Below, piece by piece: positions 46,382 through 55,764 of a DNA stretch of 64,000 nucleotides (position 1 is its first letter; each line of letters starts with the position of its first letter). The notes below the pieces were generated by a model. It saw only the letters and a list, made by a program, of their open reading frames with translations, did not search any database and was not told where the DNA came from. Source of the DNA: Trichormus sp. M33_DOE_039 (GTDB taxonomy: Bacteria; Cyanobacteriota; Cyanobacteriia; Cyanobacteriales; Nostocaceae); contig DVDT01000047.1 in assembly GCA_015296085.1 (NCBI GenBank), positions 144,029-208,028 on the forward strand. Reading direction: 5' to 3'. A program made the position numbers and the translations under genes.

Positions 46382-48574
46382 TTACCCCGGTAGGCGATAC
46401 ATCATTACCTTGCCTTTGGCATTTTCCTCTACGAATACTAGATACTCACCATTTGAGCGTTGAAAAGCGCGGATACCGTAGGGTATATCCACCCAGCCGC
46501 TTTCCCCATTGACTTCTGCGCCAGGTGTTAATGTTTGCAGTTGTTTTCCGGTTTTTGCTTGATAAACATAGACTTCTGCTCTTTTACTAGCAACTGCGAA
46601 AACTCTATCTCCCGCCACATCGATTGATTTGATGTGGAGTTTGGGGTTAGTGTTGGGATTGTAAGGTAAGGCTATCCGCCAACGTAGAGCTTTTTTCTTG
46701 CTCCAGTTGTCGTAACGTACTATCTCTGTACCTACTAATCCCCAATCACCATCCACATTGGGACGCTCAGTGGTGTAGCCTCCTAGATACATGACATCCT
46801 GTTTAGGAATATATTTGATTCTGGTGAGGGTTTTGAAAGGTGCTGGCATGGGTATTTTCTCTCCAGTACCTTGACCATAAATCGGACAGCCATGTTGATC
46901 TAATTTCTGATAAGGATAGTGTTTGATGTAACCGGCTTCGGCTGCTTGCCAAATATCTCCTTTGCTGTCAACTTCCCAACCCCAGACAGAACCATCTTCT
47001 GCACCCAGAGTTTTGTATTCATTGCTTTGAATCGCACCATCACCGTTGAAATCATGCCATAACCAACTACTATTTTGAGGTTGATCGGCTGGCCATTTGA
47101 GATGATTCTTGCCAAAAATCCCACAAGGGACGGCAATTTCACCATCAAAACGGTAGATTAATAGACGTTCTGCCATCATTTCTGATGAGAGATACATTAA
47201 ACGTTTTCCCCCCAAGCGGCGCACAAAGGCGGATGTGGGTGTGGTGTGTAGTCTCCCGTCGTCAGGATAGCGAAATTTATCTAAGGTGTAGGCTTTGTAT
47301 GTCCATTCTTGTCCACTATTTTTGCTGTAGTCCATGACGAAGTGTTCATTTTTAGTAAACACATCTTTACCATCACTATCAGGATCAGCGTCAGCATTAT
47401 CTAAGAATTGCAAACCCAATAACCGCCACTGGAGTTTCCCCGATGCGGCAAATTTCCTTAAGTCTGCGCCAGTGTTATTGAAACCATTATTACTAATGTA
47501 AATATTGCCTGCTTTATCTGTCCCAACTCCAGTAATACCGTAAAGTTTTGAGTCTTTGACTTCACCACGAATCTTGCTATAAATTCCACCTTTATCGCCA
47601 AATGTGCCGATTTTGACTGGTGTATTGGCAACTTTATAAATTAGTATTTGCTGATTTTGACTATTATCTGCTACTAACAATTGACCTTGGGGATTAAATG
47701 CGATCGCAGTTGGTTGTGCAACATCCGTAATTTGGGCTAATTGCTGTCCTTGGGGAGAATAACGGACAATTTTAGCTCGCTTGCTATTGTTTTGAATCAC
47801 CCAGAGATTATTTTGCCGATCAATAGCGATCGCACCAGGATTAGTGACGCTAAAACTGCGTAGTTCTTGCATGGTTTCGGTGTTGAAAACCCGAATGCGA
47901 TCGCTAGCTAGATCACTGACATATAACTCTTTACCACTAGTTGCTAATCCCGTTACTTCATTTTTAGTATTGATGATTAACATACTTTTATCCCAACCGC
48001 GCCCTCCAGAAAATGGCGCAGGTTTTCCAGACAAGTCGTAGCGTCTGACACAGTACCAAGTTGTCCCTTTTGGGGGATAGTCATCCTCTGGTTTCCCTTC
48101 ATGACCTTGTTGCATAGCTACATAAATGTACTGCTGATTACCTGTAATTCCTATTCCCCCTAGTCTTCCCCATCCATGCAAATCATCAAATTTACCAATA
48201 ACATCGCCATTCTGATAAATCCCTACTTCCCGGCCAGCTTCATCCCAATGACTATTGATGTAAACTTTTCCCTCTGGGGAAACATACATCCCAGCCATTT
48301 GAATCTGTACCCACTTGCTACCACTAAAAGTATTACCTATCCAAGATGTTTTATAAGATGGTTTTGCTGATACTTGATAATTAGTAGTAGGTAATTTCTT
48401 TAAAGTCCCAGATATAGAACCACCTATGGGAGTAACGATGACTCCCGCAGCTAAAGCTAGTATAAAAAGATATAGTTTCAACCCACGAAAATGTCTATTA
48501 CTTGATAGCTTTTTGATGTATGTATTACAGTTTTGATGAATGTTACTAAACTGTGTTCCTAATTTTTTTTCCAT
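46382..48574 (-). CDS. Large membrane-anchored NHL/beta-propeller protein, unknown function
   Basis: A 730-residue protein with a short cytoplasmic N-terminus and a signal-anchor helix (LKLYLFILALAAGVIVTPIG, about residues 33-52). The outside part is built of NHL/six-bladed propeller repeats (VTGLATSGKELYVSDLASDR, AIAFNPQGQLLVADNSQNQQ, GVGTDKAGNIYISNNGFN). Two short Asp-rich loops (DADPDSDGKD and DFNGDGAIQSNE) look like EF-hand or dockerin-type calcium sites. It may bind glycans or other proteins at the cell surface. Function unknown; position next to glycosyltransferase genes suggests a link to the envelope. Confidence 0.7.
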   Translation of the reverse strand: MEKKLGTQFSNIHQNCNTYIKKLSSNRHFRGLKLYLFILALAAGVIVTPIGGSISGTLKKLPTTNYQVSAKPSYKTSWIGNTFSGSKWVQIQMAGMYVSPEGKVYINSHWDEAGREVGIYQNGDVIGKFDDLHGWGRLGGIGITGNQQYIYVAMQQGHEGKPEDDYPPKGTTWYCVRRYDLSGKPAPFSGGRGWDKSMLIINTKNEVTGLATSGKELYVSDLASDRIRVFNTETMQELRSFSVTNPGAIAIDRQNNLWVIQNNSKRAKIVRYSPQGQQLAQITDVAQPTAIAFNPQGQLLVADNSQNQQILIYKVANTPVKIGTFGDKGGIYSKIRGEVKDSKLYGITGVGTDKAGNIYISNNGFNNTGADLRKFAASGKLQWRLLGLQFLDNADADPDSDGKDVFTKNEHFVMDYSKNSGQEWTYKAYTLDKFRYPDDGRLHTTPTSAFVRRLGGKRLMYLSSEMMAERLLIYRFDGEIAVPCGIFGKNHLKWPADQPQNSSWLWHDFNGDGAIQSNEYKTLGAEDGSVWGWEVDSKGDIWQAAEAGYIKHYPYQKLDQHGCPIYGQGTGEKIPMPAPFKTLTRIKYIPKQDVMYLGGYTTERPNVDGDWGLVGTEIVRYDNWSKKKALRWRIALPYNPNTNPKLHIKSIDVAGDRVFAVASKRAEVYVYQAKTGKQLQTLTPGAEVNGESGWVDIPYGIRAFQRSNGEYLVFVEENAKGKVMMYRLPG

Positions 48575-49178
48575 AGTTAGTTTAATTTCTTGCTTAGGTT
48601 GAATTCATCAATCCTCACAGTTCAAATAGATAATCAATTTCCTACTATTTTGAACTCGATGAATCCTATGTCTGGTAGAACACGTACATAAACTAACAAA
48701 TGATAAAGATATTTTTGTTGTATTCACTAAAAGTTTACTAAAAACATACACTTTTTTTAAATAAACTATTTGTCGTGTATTTCTTTATGTATTAATATTT
48801 ACTCTTTGGGTATGAATTTGATGTTTTTGTGATTCATACTATTTTGCATATCTCGCCTGTCATTGTGAACGCTTCGCTCTCAATGAAGAAACATATTTTG
48901 CATAATTTTTTAATCCTCAAAAGGTATGAAGTTAACACCCTAGGCATAACTTCTTAAACCCCTACGGATTCTTTATGTGTAGCAAATATTTTTAAAGTCA
49001 GAAAATAAAATTCATCTTAAGTTTTTAGACAATGGTAGTAATTGTTACTAATAACATCAGACATTAGCAGTAAAATTTCTGGATAAATTTTGGTAAAAAC
49101 CTTTAATTTAGGTAGACCCTGAAATTCTCAACCACTATCTAGTCAACTTTGATAATAACTGCTGTAGATACAAAATAA
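48575..49178. other. Divergent AT-rich region
   Basis: About 600 bp between the propeller gene (minus) and a small plus-strand gene. It has one short dispersed palindrome (CATTGTGAACGCTTCGCTCT then CAATG at 48861-48885). Otherwise AT-rich upstream DNA; no gene seen. Confidence 0.4.
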
Positions 49179-49484
49179 ATGATACATTCCCAGAATTTCC
49201 AGAAATTAGTAGCACTTGCAAATGAGCATGGTATTAATTGCCAGATAGCACAAGAAGAGTGCTTAATTGCACCTTTACCTGGATATGATGATTTTTTATT
49301 AGCTTTTACTTGGTCTGGTGCAATTGCAGGAGAGCCACCAGAACACGAATTAATAGCAATTAGTATACAGGATATTGCTAAAGAAATGACTGTGGCAGCT
49401 TGGCAGATTCCTACTTATTTATTTAGCAACGTGTTAAGGCAAGCACAGATGCTTGTAGCTGCTCATATAGATTTTATGAGATAA
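49179..49484 (+). CDS. Small protein of unknown function
   Basis: A 101-residue acidic protein without signal or membrane segment (NEHGINCQIAQEECLIAPLP, then DFLLAFTWSGAIAGEPPEHE). The N-terminal half predicts a short alpha/beta fold, the rest is helical. I do not recognise the family. Codon use resembles the neighbours, and the ATG is preceded by a long AT-rich leader. Confidence 0.55.
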   Translation: MIHSQNFQKLVALANEHGINCQIAQEECLIAPLPGYDDFLLAFTWSGAIAGEPPEHELIAISIQDIAKEMTVAAWQIPTYLFSNVLRQAQMLVAAHIDFMR

Positions 49485-49674
49485 CAGATTAGTATATTTT
49501 GAATTTTTTCAGCACATACAAACTAATGTTTGGTTTTTTAGAGCAATTTAGTTAAACCATACCAAATAAATATTTCCTTAAACAAATTAAGTTAGGTACA
49601 TATCTAAAGATAGATACAATCCACTATCGAAAAGATTACATTTGTCGGAAGAAATACATAAACGAAAAAAACAC

Positions 49675-50076
49675 ATGGCTGACATTGTTGATACTGCTGT
49701 AAATGCTGGTTCTTTCAACACCTTAGTTGCTGCGGTTAAGGCTGCTGGACTAGTTGATACGCTCAAAGGTGTTGGGCCATTCACCGTTTTTGCACCTACT
49801 GATGAAGCCTTTGCTAAACTTCCGAAAGGTACAGTAGATGCTTTATTGAAGGATATTCCCAAGCTCAAGAAAATTCTAACTTATCATGTTGTTTCTGGTA
49901 AGGTGCTAGCAGCTGATGTAGTGAAGTTAAAATCAGCTACTACTGTGGAGGGTTCAGATGTAAAAATTGACGCTTCTCATGGTGTAAAAATAAATGATGC
50001 CAATGTTGCTACACCGGATGTTGCAGCTGATAACGGTGTCATTCACGTAATTGATACAGTATTAATGCCTGCGTAA
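49675..50076 (+). CDS. Fasciclin (FAS1) domain protein
   Basis: About 133 residues from ATG 49675; an upstream TTG is in frame but less likely. It is a single FAS1 domain with both signature motifs: [15 protein letters not shown] (H1) and [15 protein letters not shown] (H2), ending [13 protein letters not shown]. No signal peptide is present, as in several cyanobacterial stand-alone FAS1 proteins, so location is uncertain. FAS1 domains bind surfaces or other proteins. Monocistronic, with its own terminator. Confidence 0.92.
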   Translation: MADIVDTAVNAGSFNTLVAAVKAAGLVDTLKGVGPFTVFAPTDEAFAKLPKGTVDALLKDIPKLKKILTYHVVSGKVLAADVVKLKSATTVEGSDVKIDASHGVKINDANVATPDVAADNGVIHVIDTVLMPA

Positions 50077-50103
50077 GCAAAAGCTGAAAAATAGACAATA
50101 CAA

Positions 50104-50148
50104 AATTTGTGAGGAGGTGATTCTCTAAAACCACCACCTCACAAATTT
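50104..50148 (+). terminator. Terminator behind the FAS1 gene
   Basis: AATTTGTGAGGAGGTG pairs with CCACCTCACAAATT with one mismatch, loop of about 12 nt. Confidence 0.65.
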
Positions 50149-50416
50149 ATTAATATACTTACTAAGGTATATTTACAGATTTATATATTTACTATAAGAA
50201 TTTATTTAGGCAGTATTTGCAGATATTTATTGTTTTAACTGGTTCGTTTTTGTTGCAAGTAATTATGTTTTTTATATAGATTCAGTAATATAGCGAAATC
50301 CTAATTTTCTAAAACATTGCCAAGACTAAAAAATATGGACTAGTAAGCAAATTCAACTGTGCTTTTTGACTGTATTTGCTCCTATGAGAGTCAACTAAAG
50401 TTACATCAAGGATTTC
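50149..50416. other. Upstream region of the radical SAM gene
   Basis: About 270 bp of AT-rich DNA, presumably holding the promoter. Nothing else seen. Confidence 0.3.
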
Positions 50417-52015
50417 ATGAAAGCACTATTAATTTACCCTCAATTCCCCCAGTCTTTCTGGTCTTACGATCGCTTTATGCAAATCGCCGGACTCAAAGCC
50501 GTCTTACCTCCACTGGGAATCATTACAGTTGCCGCACTTCTACCCCAAGACTGGGAAATTAGATTTTGCGATCGCAATGTCAAGTTGGAAGCTGAGGCTG
50601 ATTGGCAGTGGTGTGATCTAGTTATCCTGTCTGCAATGTTAGTACAGAAACCAGATTTCCATGCCCTCATTCAAAAAGCGGTGCGTTTAGGTAAAAAAGT
50701 AGCCGTTGGTGGCCCTTATCCCACCTCTATCCCCCAAGATGCTCTTAACTCTGGAGCGCATTATCTGGTGTTAGATGAAGGGGAATTGACTGTTCCGCAG
50801 TTTCTCACAGCACTCAAAGAAGGCAAACCACGAGGCGTTTTTCGCTCCGTTGAAAAACCTGATGTTAGCCAAAGCCCAATACCACGCTTTGATCTGCTGC
50901 AACGAGATGCCTATTTGATGATGGCTATCCAGTTTTCTCGCGGTTGTCCTTTCAATTGCGAGTTCTGCGATATTATTACACTCTACGGTCGTAAACCACG
51001 TACTAAAGAGCCTCAGCAAACTATAGCAGAGTTACAAACTCTTTATGATTTAGGTTGGCGAGGCTCACTCTTTATCGTTGATGACAACTTTATTGGCAAT
51101 CAACGTAACGTCAAACGCTTCCTGAAAGAATTGATTCCTTGGGTGAAGCAGCACAACTATCCATTCACTTTCATCACGGAAGCTTCTGTGAATTTAGCAG
51201 AAGACGACGAACTGCTACATCTGATGAATGAAGCCGGCTTTTATGCCGTCTTCCTCGGCATTGAAACCCCAGACCAAGACAGCTTACAAATAACACAAAA
51301 ACTGCAAAATACTCGTAATCCACTGATTGAAGCCTGTCACAAAATCAATGATGCAGGGATGCTCATCTATGCAGGGTTTATCCTGGGTTTTGATGGAGAA
51401 CGTCCAGGCGCAGGAGAACGAATTCAAGCTTTTGTGGAACAAACAAGCATTCCTCAACCGATGTTGGGTATTCTCCAAGCTTTGCCCAACACAGCTTTAT
51501 GGAAGCGTCTGCAAACAGAGCAGCGTTTAATCGAAGGTGTTGGTGTGACTGAGGTAGGTGATCAAAATTCCTTGATGAATTTTATCCCTACTCGTCCTCT
51601 TGCAGAAATTGCCAGGGAGTATGCAGAAGGCTTCTGGACATTGTATGAACCAAGGAATTATCTCAGACGATGTTTTCAGCAATGTCTCAGGATTAACTCA
51701 CCTTCTGAGCGTCAGCAAACAATGCAATTCTCTCCAGGTAAGGGATTGCGGATTTTGGCTCAGGTAATCTGGCTTCAAGGCTTACGGCGACCTGAAATTC
51801 ACTGGCAGTTTTGGCAACAACTATGGACGATTCTCTGGAGAAAGCCTCAAGTTCTCAATATGTATCTAGGTCTATGCGCGGCGGGAGAACATTTTTGGGA
51901 GTACCGTGCTTTAGCGAGGAAACGGATTACTCAACAACTAGGCTACGACCCACTCAAAGTTCCTGCATTACCTGAGTCAGAAATCAGGACTAAAGCCCTG
52001 ACTAAAAAACTTTAA
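50417..52015 (+). CDS. B12-binding radical SAM protein (DUF4070 type)
   Basis: A 532-residue protein. Residues 1-140 form a cobalamin-binding Rossmann domain (LLIYPQFPQSFWSYDRFMQI, KKVAVGGPYPTSIPQD). The radical SAM cluster motif is CPFNCEFC (Cys177, Cys181, Cys184). The C-terminal third is the DUF4070 extension. Relatives include the hopanoid C2-methylase HpnP and many uncharacterised cyanobacterial paralogues, so a methylation of a lipid or natural product is likely, but the substrate is open. No hopanoid genes adjoin it. Confidence 0.88.
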   Translation: MKALLIYPQFPQSFWSYDRFMQIAGLKAVLPPLGIITVAALLPQDWEIRFCDRNVKLEAEADWQWCDLVILSAMLVQKPDFHALIQKAVRLGKKVAVGGPYPTSIPQDALNSGAHYLVLDEGELTVPQFLTALKEGKPRGVFRSVEKPDVSQSPIPRFDLLQRDAYLMMAIQFSRGCPFNCEFCDIITLYGRKPRTKEPQQTIAELQTLYDLGWRGSLFIVDDNFIGNQRNVKRFLKELIPWVKQHNYPFTFITEASVNLAEDDELLHLMNEAGFYAVFLGIETPDQDSLQITQKLQNTRNPLIEACHKINDAGMLIYAGFILGFDGERPGAGERIQAFVEQTSIPQPMLGILQALPNTALWKRLQTEQRLIEGVGVTEVGDQNSLMNFIPTRPLAEIAREYAEGFWTLYEPRNYLRRCFQQCLRINSPSERQQTMQFSPGKGLRILAQVIWLQGLRRPEIHWQFWQQLWTILWRKPQVLNMYLGLCAAGEHFWEYRALARKRITQQLGYDPLKVPALPESEIRTKALTKKL

Positions 52016-52036
52016 TTATTTATGCCGTTCTAGCTT

Positions 52037-52094
52037 GAAAAAGGGGTGTAGGGGTGTAAGAGTATAGGGGTGCAAGGGTGTAGGAGTGTAAGGG
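52037..52094. repeat. Telomere-like GGTGTAAGG repeats
   Basis: Eight or so imperfect units (AGGGGTGTAGGGGTGTAAGA ...), opposite in sense to the copy at 46318. They separate the radical SAM gene from a convergent coiled-coil gene. Confidence 0.7.
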
Positions 52095-52140
52095 AAAGAC
52101 TTTTTCATCTTTTCTTGTGTACACAGTTCATGATGGCTAC

Positions 52141-52620
52141 TTACTTCAAGAAAAATTTACTGGAGATTGGGTCTTGTTTGAGGGATTGTAGAAAATCTCT
52201 CAAAGTCATAAGTTTGCCATTTAAGGTGAATTTAGGTGTGCCATTTGGAGAAACAATTTTTATTTCACCATCTTGGATCTGAATTTTATTCTTAATGCTG
52301 TCCCATAGAGTATCAAAGCTCTCATCATCCCGGCAACCATTAAGTTCCAGAAAATTTTGACGCACTTCTGTTTTTAGCGATCGCGCTTCTGCTGCTTGGA
52401 TGCGCGCCTCAAAATGCTTCACTACATCCTCATAGCTACTCTCTTTCAAGATTTTGTTTTCAGCCTGAACTTGCTCTAACTGAGTTTTTACAGCTTGCAG
52501 TTGTAAAATTAAAGTTGCTGATCTCTGATATTCCAGTTTTAAAGCTTCCTTAGCAGCAGCTAACAAGACTTGATAATTTGGTGGCTTTTCTGTGGGAAAT
52601 TTTTCCGATTCCATATTCAT
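52141..52620 (-). CDS. Coiled-coil protein of unknown function
   Basis: A 159-residue soluble protein. Residues 17-85 predict a long coiled coil (LQLQAVKTQLEQVQAENKIL). The C-terminal part is mixed alpha/beta (GEIKIVSPNGTPKFTLNGKL, then MTLRDFLQSLKQDP). I do not recognise the family. It may serve as an adaptor. The ATG at 52620 has another ATG two codons later. Confidence 0.55.
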   Translation of the reverse strand: MNMESEKFPTEKPPNYQVLLAAAKEALKLEYQRSATLILQLQAVKTQLEQVQAENKILKESSYEDVVKHFEARIQAAEARSLKTEVRQNFLELNGCRDDESFDTLWDSIKNKIQIQDGEIKIVSPNGTPKFTLNGKLMTLRDFLQSLKQDPISSKFFLK

Positions 52621-53225
52621 CTCCTGATCACATTTTTTCTTTAGGCATCTCTAGAAATTAAAAAATTAAACTAACTATTATCCAGCAATATTATAGAAAT
52701 TTATCAATACTACACCTCTATATTTTTCACAAAATTATGTAGTATTTACACAACAATAAAATATTTTCAATTCAGAACAATATTATACACTAATAAATAA
52801 AAATTTTAAATCTCTCATTGAGAGATTTATTCTATATTTGTGACCTAAAAACTTAAAAATATATCTTGAATTTATTATTTGCCAATCCGTAAAAGTTACA
52901 AATAATCAACTATACTTAAGAAGATAGAACAAGCGAAAACGCTAATCGTTGCGAGGCAGACAATATGGATGCCAATCAAGTTTGGAAGCGATATGCAGCT
53001 AGGAAAGAATCTTAGGCTTGCAATTGGAAATAAATAAGCTTCGCTAAAGCAATTTAACTGAAAATACAAGTTAGGCGATTAATTGAAAATTAACTAACAC
53101 TTAGTAGTGTGACTTGAATCATCAGTTGGAAATTTAGAATAGTCGCAAGGGTGATGATCAGCTTTTTAGCTATCAGATTCATTTAATTATTCGCCAATCT
53201 TAGCGTTCTCTACATCTGGGTTATC
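52621..53225. other. AT-rich intergenic region with a micro-ORF
   Basis: About 600 bp. Mostly AT-rich. A 16-codon frame at 52965-53015 begins MDANQVWKRYAARKES and stops. Its first residues resemble the start of pentapeptide-repeat proteins (compare NVEELLEQYANG of the gene at 56751), so it may be a truncated remnant. No other structure seen. Confidence 0.35.
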
Positions 53226-53582
53226 TTGTCTGATGTATATATCTGCGAACCATTAGAGATGTATTTCAACCAAGAAGGAGAGCTAAAAGCAGGAAAGAAA
53301 TCGCACAAAGAAGTAGCACCTCTTCGTAGTGATGGTAGTGAGTTGATCCCGGCTGAAGTCCAAGCGCGTAGACACAAGGACGGCGATCAGTTGCTGAATC
53401 TAGCTGTTGCACCTGGCTACACAGTAGATGATGAAGGTATTATCAATAGCTACGCCATTCAGCCTGTTATGTCTTTGGCAGAGTATCCCTCACCAGAACA
53501 GCAGCAGCGTTATATCTTTCAGGGAGCAATAGCTATCCTGTTCGTTGCTCTGACACTGATGACTGCGATCGCTGTCAGTTAA
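53226..53582 (+). CDS. Ssl1498-family light-harvesting-like protein
   Basis: 118 residues from a TTG at 53226; the first in-frame ATG (53259) would also give the conserved part. The C-terminal 60 residues match the Ssl1498 family: DDEGIINSYAIQPVMSLAEY, then PSPEQQQRYIFQGAIAILF and a single membrane helix to the end. These are thylakoid proteins related to high-light-inducible proteins and linked to photosystem assembly. The N-terminal half is polar and less conserved. No neighbour is photosynthetic, as is usual for this family. Confidence 0.75.
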   Translation: MSDVYICEPLEMYFNQEGELKAGKKSHKEVAPLRSDGSELIPAEVQARRHKDGDQLLNLAVAPGYTVDDEGIINSYAIQPVMSLAEYPSPEQQQRYIFQGAIAILFVALTLMTAIAVS

Positions 53583-53601
53583 GCCCACAATAGCTAGATA
53601 T

Positions 53602-53742
53602 TTAAGGGACTTCCAAATAAAAAATATCCAAAATGTAGGGTGCGTCAGTGTGAGAAAACCTAGCTGTACCAAGAAATTATTCATACTGACGCACCCTACT
53701 AACCGTGGATTTGGAATAATTTATTTTTTGGTGTTCCCTAAG
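53602..53742. repeat. MITE-like element with long nested inverted repeats
   Basis: The inner arms TAGGGTGCGTCAGT (53636-53649) and ACTGACGCACCCTA (53685-53698) are a perfect 14-bp inverted pair. The outer arms (GGGACTTCCAAATAAAAAAT and TTATTTTTTGGTGTTCCC) also face each other imperfectly, so about 50 bp of each end is inverted. The TAGGGTGCGTCAG motif is a known high-copy cyanobacterial repeat. Confidence 0.65.
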
Positions 53743-53816
53743 TCTATATTTAGTCATTACTGAAATAGTTGATTGACAGGGCAAATTAAGAAAACCCACG
53801 AAGGGAGGAATCCATA

Positions 53817-54331
53817 ATGTTCAAGAAGCCAATTCAGTTTTTATTGTTGGGATTCGCACTATGGGTTTGCCTCTTGCTTGGTGTTGGGCAAAATTCGATA
53901 TTGGCGGTAACTCTCACGGAGGCTGAATTAATTTCTCAAAAACCAATGCAAACACTGCCTGAAGAATCCCTCAATCGGGAATTGGGAATTGATCGTTTTC
54001 TCTCGTCGATTCCAGCAGGCTATTACACGATCGCCAATGTTGAAGAGTTAAAAAGCCTGTTAGAGAAGCCTCAGACCGTGTTGGTGGATGTGCGCGAACC
54101 CTCAGAATATAAGTCTGGACACATCCCTAATGCAATCAATATTCCACTCCGCAGCCTACCCACAACCTGGATAAAATCCCGCACGCTCACCCTGTAGTGT
54201 TGTACTGTTCTTCCGGCTATCGATCAGGAATGGGAGTGATGACATTGCATCTGTTGGGCTATGACAACGTTCAGGGCTTTCCGCCGAGTTTTGCAGGATG
54301 GAAAGCAGCAGGAGAAGCGATCGCAAGTTGA
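53817..54331 (+). pseudogene. Rhodanese-domain protein with frameshift
   Basis: An N-terminal membrane segment or signal (FLLLGFALWVCLLLGVG) is followed by a rhodanese domain: VLVDVREPSEYKSGHIPNAI in the first frame. After codon CTA at 54156-54158 the frame must shift by one base (near 54159-54161) to continue HNLDKIPHAHPVVLYCSSGY, then RSGMGVMTLHLLGYDNVQGF, and a stop at 54331. The active-site Cys loop CSSGYRS lies in the second part. Read literally, the first frame stops at 54197 before the catalytic Cys. Either a recent pseudogene, or a sequencing error in a good gene. Confidence 0.8.
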
Positions 54332-54475
54332 GAACGATTTATATCATGTGGGGTGTGACCACCCTGCATAGCTCGAAACTGATCAAAAGCTTACAAACAA
54401 ACTCTACATACTAGCACCATTACAACCTCTTCTACCCCTCACTACGAAGCAGTAATTGAGCCATATTTTACGAGT

Positions 54476-54943
54476 TTAAAACTGCACCGCTTGAGCTGTA
54501 CCAATCAAAGGAGTAGTCCGATAAATTTGTGTTTGTCCTTGGTTAAATTTAGTGATTACAGAAAAACGATTAATTGTCGTGATACCGTTAGTAGCAATTT
54601 TCGCTTGGTTGCTCTGTCCTAGATTCACCGCAGGTAAAAGTAAACTAAACGTAGTAAAGCTACCATCTATAGTTTTACCAGTAGTTACAGTTACTAATGT
54701 GCCAATTTCTAAACCTACAGTACGGATTTGATCTCCCGTAAAATTTAATATTTGTTGTTTGTCTTGGTAGTCTAAGCGGGGTGTACCATCAAAGCTAGTG
54801 GTTGAGTAGGTGACTTTAATACCTTCGCCTTGGAGTTCATACAAGGTTGGTATCTGCTGTGCCAATGCTTGAGACGGTAATACAGGTATGGTGGTTAAAC
54901 TCAAACCTAGAGTTAATAAAGGAATTAGGGTTTTTGTTTTCAT
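54476..54943 (-). CDS. Secreted protein of unknown function
   Basis: A 155-residue protein with a clear signal peptide (LIPLLTLGLSLTTIPVLPSQ, cleavage likely after AQALAQ-type sequence near residue 29). The mature part is beta-rich (LYELQGEGIKVTYSTTSFDG, GTLVTVTTGKTIDGSFTTF). Family not recognised. It converges with the rhodanese pseudogene. Confidence 0.6.
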   Translation of the reverse strand: MKTKTLIPLLTLGLSLTTIPVLPSQALAQQIPTLYELQGEGIKVTYSTTSFDGTPRLDYQDKQQILNFTGDQIRTVGLEIGTLVTVTTGKTIDGSFTTFSLLLPAVNLGQSNQAKIATNGITTINRFSVITKFNQGQTQIYRTTPLIGTAQAVQF

Positions 54944-55038
54944 CGCAGAAAATTTAGAAATATTTGTCCACGACTGATCTAACAGGTCTTGGTTGTCAAT
55001 TTATGCAGATTGAATAAAAACTTTTGTTTACAGAAAAA

Positions 55039-55067
55039 ATCCCTAACTTTCTGAAGAAGCTGGGAAT
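55039..55067. terminator. Hairpin of the CTTCTT/AAGAAG family
   Basis: ATCCCTAACTTTCT and AGAAGCTGGGAAT pair imperfectly, related to the palindromes at 25521 and 44918. It lies downstream of the Uma2 gene. Confidence 0.45.
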
Positions 55068-55115
55068 ATCAAGTATTTTCACCATCCAGTAGTATTTATT
55101 TTTTAATAAAAATTT

Positions 55116-55703
55116 TTATTCTTCACTTAATTCAAAATTAACCCGCTCATAAATATCATGTAGTGGGATTTGGAAGTTAACAGAGTCTAAGACCAAAACG
55201 GCATCCTCACTTTCGTATTCTTTAAATAGCCATTGTCCTGCGGCTTGTTTAATAAATTGTTCTACAGCAAAACTATATTGATCAATCAAGATATATTCCT
55301 GGAATGTAGGAATTGAACGATAAAATTTAAATTTATCTGTTCGGTCGTAATTCTTAGTGTAATTAGATAATACTTCCACAATCAATGTAGGGTTAGTAAC
55401 GACATTTTTACCCTTGCTTTCATATATTGGTTCACCTTTAATCACCATGACATCAGGATAGGTATATAGGCGATAATTTGGTATTGATACTTTCACATCA
55501 CCAATGTAGACATCATAATTTTGACCCTCTATAGTCGAAGGAAACTTCTTATAGAAATTACCGGCAATTTTATTATGGTTGGTTGTTCCTCCTGTCATGG
55601 GTATAATTTCTCCATCTCTATATTCATTTTTATATTCAGCCGTTTCTTCTAATTCCAGGTATTCTTCTGGGGAGTAGTATTGTTTCTGGGTTTGGATAAC
55701 CAT
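55116..55703 (-). CDS. Uma2-family (DUF820) nuclease-like protein
   Basis: 195 residues from ATG 55703; a longer frame reaches 55775 but overlaps the upstream tyrA stop. It is a single Uma2 domain: YSPEEYLELEETAEYKNEYR, MTGGTTNHNKIAGNFYKKF, YTYPDVMVIKGEPIYESKG, TLIVEVLSNYTKNYDRTDK, FKFYRSIPTFQEYILIDQ. The E...D...ExK-type acidic positions are present. Stand-alone Uma2 proteins are multicopy in cyanobacteria; role unknown. It is encoded just downstream of tyrA and may be co-transcribed. Confidence 0.85.
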   Translation of the reverse strand: MVIQTQKQYYSPEEYLELEETAEYKNEYRDGEIIPMTGGTTNHNKIAGNFYKKFPSTIEGQNYDVYIGDVKVSIPNYRLYTYPDVMVIKGEPIYESKGKNVVTNPTLIVEVLSNYTKNYDRTDKFKFYRSIPTFQEYILIDQYSFAVEQFIKQAAGQWLFKEYESEDAVLVLDSVNFQIPLHDIYERVNFELSEE

Positions 55704-55764
55704 ATTAATTAACTCACAAAATGTCTTAATTAGTGCGTTATCAATAGAGTAACGCACCACAAAG

